Translations under genes and position numbers: made by a program
Shown here: one piece after another, positions 60,096-64,000 of the stretch
Position numbering within the stretch: position 1 is the stretch's first letter
How the letters are laid out: every line of letters begins with the position of its first letter
Assembly (NCBI GenBank): GCA_905182865.1
Contig: CAJJCY010000004.1
Coordinates: 186,001-250,000, forward strand
From: an uncultured SAR324 cluster bacterium
GTDB lineage: Bacteria > SAR324 > NAC60-12
Direction: 5' to 3'
Length of the DNA: 64,000 nucleotides
Notes under the pieces: model-generated
Databases searched by the model: none
Told to the model about the DNA's origin: nothing
Seen by the model: the letters and a program-made list of their open reading frames with translations, nothing else

Positions 60096-61183
60096 TTGAA
60101 AAAGATTTTATACGTATTACTGATTTTCTGTTTTGGCTTTACTTTCATTATCTCCTGTGGTTACAAAGATGAATATGATTTTTCTGATTGGGAAAAATCT
60201 GGGAATAAATTAACTGACAATACAACAACCACTGAAGATATCTCAATTTCAAGTTCCGCATCTGACAATGCTACTGTTACTTTTGGCCAGAGTTATCAGT
60301 ATCAGGTGACCACCAGTGGAACTTATTCAGGTACGATCACATATTCGCTGAGCAATCAGCCTGATGGTATGACTATCTCCTCTACAGGGCTTATTGAATG
60401 GACTCCCTCTAAAGCCTCAGAAATTACAACGCACTCAAATATTACAATTACAATTACAACAGCAAGCGGGTATGTCTTAACTGAGACTTATGATCTTACT
60501 GTTACTGGAACATGTGTTTCAGGTAATGTACTGTCAATTTGGTCTGGAGACCAACGCACTTCAACAGATAGCTCAATTTACTTGGAAATGATCACTGCCT
60601 ATACTGATAATTCGTCCGATAACTGCGTGCAACAATAATCTAGATGATCCTTCACAAAACTATGAATTTAAGTACTGAGACAATTCTTCTGAAAACTTGC
60701 ACATCGGACCTACACCTACTGCAACCACAGGTAACTGTTTCTTCTACAATCAATACGACAACACCACTCATCTTTACTTATTTTATATGTTTGGGTAAGG
60801 TAACAGTGTTGCTGATACTATAAAGATAGATATCTTCAGCAGATAATAATTCATCTACAGATGCTGTGTTGTTGCTGATGATAGTCTGGAGAAATAGGAA
60901 ACAAGAGTGGTTGTGGTTCTAGCGCTGCTTGCTATAAAGGACGACATGATTACAATTCCGCAAATTCAGATGGAGGTGTTATAGGTCCATTTTCAGGAAC
61001 GAATTATAGAATATTTGTAGATCTAGGTGGAACTTCAACTATATATGACGGTTCGTGCAGCACTGTACATTAGGTAATCTAGATTCATTTAAATACTATT
61101 CCAAAGACGGAACTTCCTTTGCTCTTGGAGCTGTGGATAATTTCACCGTTGGTTACAATACAACTCTTGACTGCAGTAATTGA
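60096..61183 (+). pseudogene. Decaying lipoprotein gene with an Ig-like domain
   Basis: It opens at TTG 60096 with a lipoprotein signal (residues about 2-21, lipobox IISCG). It goes on with a Thr/Ser-rich segment and a putative Ig-fold stretch, YSLSNQPDGMTISSTGLIEW (He_PIG-like), then stops at 60638. After that, coding-like pieces appear in shifting frames: near 60640 (LDDPSQNYEFKY), 60660-60795 (NSSENLHIGPTPTATTGNCF), 60900-61070 (KSGCGSSACYKGRHDYNSAN and VDLGGTSTIYDGSCSTVH) and 61072-61183 (NLDSFKYYSKDGTSFALGAV). These are joined by stops and frame changes. At least four small lesions are needed, so this looks like a true decaying gene rather than one error. A secreted cell-surface protein is likely. 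Confidence 0.72.
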
Positions 61184-61326
61184 TACTGCAGACTAAATAT
61201 CCGAATCTCTCACAGGATGCATAGAAAGACGGTGGGCGAAAAGAATGTTAAGTGTCAGTGATATGTGTTAAGGGAATCTGATTCAGGAAGGTATACAAGC
61301 TAATATGAGCAAAATGCTTGATGTGA

Positions 61327-61416
61327 CCTTATGGATCCTCTCAGTCAGAGGCTGATTTGCCGACAAGAGATACTCATGCTGGTGGCTTTTGTGTAAGAGC
61401 ATTCAGCAATAATTAA
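61327..61416 (+). pseudogene. Short C-terminal remnant
   Basis: An open frame without a start reads GSSQSEADLPTRDTHAGG and ends FCVRAFSNN before TAA 61414. A terminal Cys-Val-Arg element is common at the end of Lcl/DUF1566-type proteins. It may be the last piece of the decayed gene just upstream or of another one. Confidence 0.35.
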
Positions 61417-62250
61417 ACTGAAAACCCCGATATGTGAAATGAGAAGCAATGCCTAATTACAGTATTTATCATATGCTCCGGAAGACAATTAATATTGTAT
61501 TATGATACCCACCGTTTATTTTCCGTTTTAAATCACCCAATAATTTAACTTCAGGCAATCGCAAAAGCCCTGCACTTCTGTAGTTTTAGTTCCTTTCCCA
61601 TGGAGATCACATCATCGGAATATTGGTTGTGATACTCTAGAATATTCTCCATTATCATTCCAGAAGAAGAGAAGCGGTAGACCCGGAATCAAGGGTATCT
61701 GCTTAAATTATTGTATTCAATTTGATCTGGAATCTGGATCCCCGATCAGGTCCGGGATGACAAATGAAATACTTTTCAGCAATGCCAGAATTATTCTGAC
61801 CTGCAGCTAAAAATTTTATTAAAAATTATTGACTGGAATGTTAATCAAAAAAATATTTGATAGGGGCCCATAAGGTCATCTGATGACTTTCTAAGTGCTG
61901 CATAAGTTTCTGGAGTCCAACTTTCGATGACTTTGATGTCTGTCGCCAGTTTGTTTTTGTCGACAAACCATCTCGCTGTTCAGACTGTCAGATTAAGAAG
62001 GAACTGAGAGTTACAGAAAATGTGAAAATTGAGAGGAGTCAGGAAATAGATGCTGATGTCAGCAGCATGGAATCTTCTGCTGTGACTGATGGGGAGCATT
62101 CAGAGAGCAGGAAACATAAAGACACAGATTGAAAATTATCTGTCCCTCCAAGGTGTGATCATCTACAAAAGCAGTCATTTTCAAGGCGGCGCAAAACCTT
62201 CAGATCAACAACCATAATTTTGACCGGATAGTTCACTAGACTGCTTTATT
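61417..62250. other. Gene-poor stretch with one startless frame
   Basis: Nothing certain is here. A plus frame is open at 61887-62132 (CCISFWSPTFDDFDVCRQFV, then a Glu/Lys/Ser-rich tail ending SRKHKDTD) but has no usable start before codon 53. A dyad ATCCCG/CGGGAT (61739-61744 and 61753-61758) within GGATCCCGATCAGGTCCGGG is like dispersed REP-type palindromes. Confidence 0.3.
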
Positions 62251-62424
62251 TCAAGCTTCTGGTTCTTTAGTATGATCCTTTAAGATACCCTGCTCCTTAG
62301 TGTACAATCGCAGGCCAAGAGATAAAATTGGCAGTACAACTGTTACCACGATCCAAAAAATGAAATAGAGGGCAATTAATAAAGAACCGTTGAGGATCTG
62401 CTTTTGGCTTTGCAAACTGTGCAT
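62251..62424 (-). CDS. 57-residue single-span membrane protein
   Basis: ATG 62424 opens MHSLQSQKQILNGSLLIALY, followed by a hydrophobic span (about residues 12-38, including FIFWIVVTVVLPILSLGL), then a polar, charged C-terminus (LYTKEQGILKDHTKEPEA) and TGA. The amphipathic plan, with positive charge after the helix, is that of a real small membrane protein rather than a random frame. The ribosome site is weak (AGG about 14 bases upstream). I recognise no family. It lies alone, upstream of gene-poor DNA. Confidence 0.5.
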   Translation of the reverse strand: MHSLQSQKQILNGSLLIALYFIFWIVVTVVLPILSLGLRLYTKEQGILKDHTKEPEA

Positions 62425-62685
62425 TCATTTTTACCTGTCTTTACGCTAAATGCGAATCTATTACACGGAAAAATAAAAGCAAGTAACCGGCCAAAATTTT
62501 GTTTGAAGCTCAGCTTAGTTTCACACGGTTACAATAATACGGATGTAGATGAGGTGTAAAACAACTAACTCACCAAAAGAGTCAACACAGTTGAAGCAGG
62601 AAAGCAGGAACTTGTATGGAGGGCAAATATTAGACTGAATCCAACCACGTTATCGGTTTGCTTTTTTGTTGTGCAGGGGGGTTGG

Positions 62686-62699
62686 TTCGCACGAGCGAA
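62686..62699 (-). other. Hairpin just after the lipoprotein gene
   Basis: TTCGC-acga-GCGAA (62686-62699) lies nine bases past the stop of the lipoprotein gene. No T-run follows on the minus strand, so it would be only a weak terminator. A G6 run stands just beyond it (62676-62681). The rest of 62425-62708 shows nothing. Confidence 0.3.
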
Positions 62700-62708
62700 T
62701 TCCGGACA

Positions 62709-63323
62709 CTACTTATAATACTCCTGAGTATATAGAGTCTTTGGATATCCAGTACTGGCTGCGTTCGTTATGTTACCAAGCCTGATGAAAGTCTTTTCTG
62801 AATTGATCTGGATAATGTCGCTGTGGGTGTCACTTACAGCATTATATGTTATAGAACCGCAAGTCAGTCCGGCTACTGACGTTTCTCCGGAACCCCAACC
62901 TGTCAGTTCGCAGAAGGAAGATTTATTTAAAGACATAATAACAGAGCTTGTTTTTGGTTCTAATGTGATGTCTGTAACTTTTGCAGTGAATTTATTGATT
63001 ATTTGATTTTGCGAAGTCTTAGTTTTGCTGCCAAGTTCCAAAGTGTTCAACTTTTTAGTGAAAACAGAACTTTGAGTAACACAACTTAAGTCTGAATAAT
63101 TTGTGGTGGTTGCAGCGAGATTGTCTCCGGAAGCGGAAAACACCAGTACAGTCTTGGAAGAAGTCGAAGCAGTGGTGTTGTCACTGCACTTCGCAGTCCA
63201 TGTACCTGTCAGGAGTGACTTTGTAATGTTTGCGGAATCATCAGTGGTGCTTGTCGAAAGCTCGTCTCCGCATCCCGAAAGCAGGAAAATGCTAAAAAAC
63301 AGGAGAAAAATGTATTTAATCAT
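62709..63323 (-). CDS. Putative lipoprotein, Ser/Thr-rich
   Basis: The protein has 204 residues with a signal peptide and lipobox LLSGC (Cys 18). It is rich in Ser, Thr and Asn. Three further Cys pairs may form disulfides (CSDNT, SCVTQSS, FCELTGW, LTCGSI). The stretch LLTGTWTAKCSDN resembles the start of small lipocalin-like lipoproteins, in which a GTW motif is common, but no family is certain. Its start lies nine bases after the stop of the outer-membrane protein gene, so they form one operon. Confidence 0.7.
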   Translation of the reverse strand: MIKYIFLLFFSIFLLSGCGDELSTSTTDDSANITKSLLTGTWTAKCSDNTTASTSSKTVLVFSASGDNLAATTTNYSDLSCVTQSSVFTKKLNTLELGSKTKTSQNQIINKFTAKVTDITLEPKTSSVIMSLNKSSFCELTGWGSGETSVAGLTCGSITYNAVSDTHSDIIQINSEKTFIRLGNITNAASTGYPKTLYTQEYYK

Positions 63324-63332
63324 AATATGCTC

Positions 63333-63947
63333 TCAAAAACTGTAGCCGATGTAGATGACTAAATTTGTTGGATAATCGGTCTTCTTTTCAAGATCTTTTT
63401 TCATAGAGTCACTGAACCTATGCATATTTTCAGTGTACTCAATTGTTCTCGAACCGCCAATGCTGGCATTCATTGCTACAGAAAAACTTAAGCCAGAGCC
63501 CCATACTTTATGCCATCCAACTCCTGTAACAATTACAACAGGACTCCATTTCATCTTTAACGAAGCAATTTTTGCTTTTGTACTCTTTTCAGTTATTTTA
63601 CCAGTCCCGTTCCAGTTACGAAAAGCGAGTCCTGCTTCTGCAAATAAACCATCTGTTATGTCGAGCTCTCTCAGATAAAATCGTGTAAATGCATTAAAAG
63701 TCATAAAAGTTGACTGAGATTTAATTAATGTTCCAGGTCCTTCACTTTCAGTAGTGGTGTCTCCTGACGAAAGACTAGCACCAATATGTATTTCGTTTGA
63801 ATAGTTGTAGCCTCCCATTACTCCGCTGCCCCAGGTGGAGTAAAAGAGCCCTGCCTCACTGCTGCTGTTATCGCTTTCTGCAAGCAGTGACATCGGTGAT
63901 AAAAAAAAAGATTCACTAATAAGATAATTAATTCTAATCATAGACAT
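63333..63947 (-). CDS. Putative outer-membrane beta-barrel protein with a T9 tract in its leader
   Basis: The protein has 204 residues. The mature part begins after LLAES and has alternating polar/hydrophobic strands with aromatic girdles (GVMGGYNYSNEIHIGASLSS, FNAFTRFYLREL, LFAEAGLAFRNWNG). It ends in YIGYSF, a terminal Phe as in barrels inserted by the BAM machinery. The leader MSMIRINYLISESFFLSPMS is a poor signal peptide and contains nine T in a row (63909-63901). In the frame set by ten T the leader reads LELIILLVNLFFLSPMSLLA, a far better one, but it has no ATG start. The gene may be phase-variable or mis-sequenced. The last 53 bases of the window upstream of it carry no complete gene. 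Confidence 0.6.
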   Translation of the reverse strand: MSMIRINYLISESFFLSPMSLLAESDNSSSEAGLFYSTWGSGVMGGYNYSNEIHIGASLSSGDTTTESEGPGTLIKSQSTFMTFNAFTRFYLRELDITDGLFAEAGLAFRNWNGTGKITEKSTKAKIASLKMKWSPVVIVTGVGWHKVWGSGLSFSVAMNASIGGSRTIEYTENMHRFSDSMKKDLEKKTDYPTNLVIYIGYSF

Positions 63948-64000
63948 CTTAAGAAAAGTATTTTATCCAGCTTCAGTTCCATTTAATCGTCAAGCTACCG

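Noticed and set aside
1..64000. tRNA, rRNA, CRISPR array, prophage or insertion sequence
   Set aside because: No cloverleaf with a GGTTCGAATCC-like arm, no regularly spaced repeats of 25-40 bases, no transposase, integrase or terminal inverted repeats were found by reading.

Overview
The window reads as a stretch of chromosome from a free-living Gram-negative heterotroph, probably marine. It carries periplasmic binding proteins, a TRAP transporter, outer-membrane and lipoprotein genes, a taurine (organosulfonate) dissimilation block, glycogen enzymes, an aerobic-type fused indolepyruvate oxidoreductase and a 180-kDa-type NAD-glutamate dehydrogenase. The mix is reminiscent of SAR324-like or deltaproteobacterial lineages, but that is an impression, not a measured classification. 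No rRNA, tRNA, CRISPR array, phage or recognisable insertion sequence was found.

Layout: 1-4.4 kb (minus) holds a truncated HtrA-type protease, uppP, a small lipoprotein and dnaA. 4.7-8.2 kb holds a HugZ/HutZ-like protein, then yejF, a YfcG-type GST and mobA. 8.7-15.2 kb (plus) is a five-gene peptide-type ABC uptake operon. 15.6-18.7 kb (minus) is a TRAP transporter. 19-25.2 kb has a truncated ureohydrolase, a methyltransferase, a CpdA-like phosphodiesterase and a fused double ABC exporter. 25.4-32 kb has a tandem DUF350 protein, then xsc-tpa-ald (taurine to acetyl phosphate, sulfite, ammonium) facing an intact ureohydrolase. 32-36 kb is yejABE. 36-42.4 kb has a PAP2 phosphatase, a DUF3187 protein and a fused indolepyruvate:ferredoxin oxidoreductase. 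42.4-49.8 kb has glgP, glgB, fcl and hemN. 49.9-52.6 kb is the divergent znuCB/znuA zinc importer. 52.6-59.7 kb has NAD-GDH, manC and a Popeye-domain protein. 60-64 kb is gene-poor, with a decaying lipoprotein gene, one 57-residue membrane protein and a lipoprotein/outer-membrane protein pair.

The main theme is broken frames. At least twelve genes (yejA, yejB, yejF, the ABC binding protein, znuA, znuC, a methyltransferase, a CpdA-like enzyme, the double ABC exporter, DUF3187, the Popeye protein and a 60-kb lipoprotein) carry small indels. In nearly all of them correcting one base restores a protein of the normal family length. The long central-metabolism genes (NAD-GDH, indolepyruvate oxidoreductase, glgP, glgB; about 13 kb together) are clean. 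This is either real decay focused on transport and surface functions or uneven sequencing quality; the sequence alone cannot decide.

The most interesting metabolic idea is that the ureohydrolase beside xsc-tpa-ald may release taurine from a guanidino-sulfonate. The most unusual protein is the bacterial Popeye-domain membrane protein.
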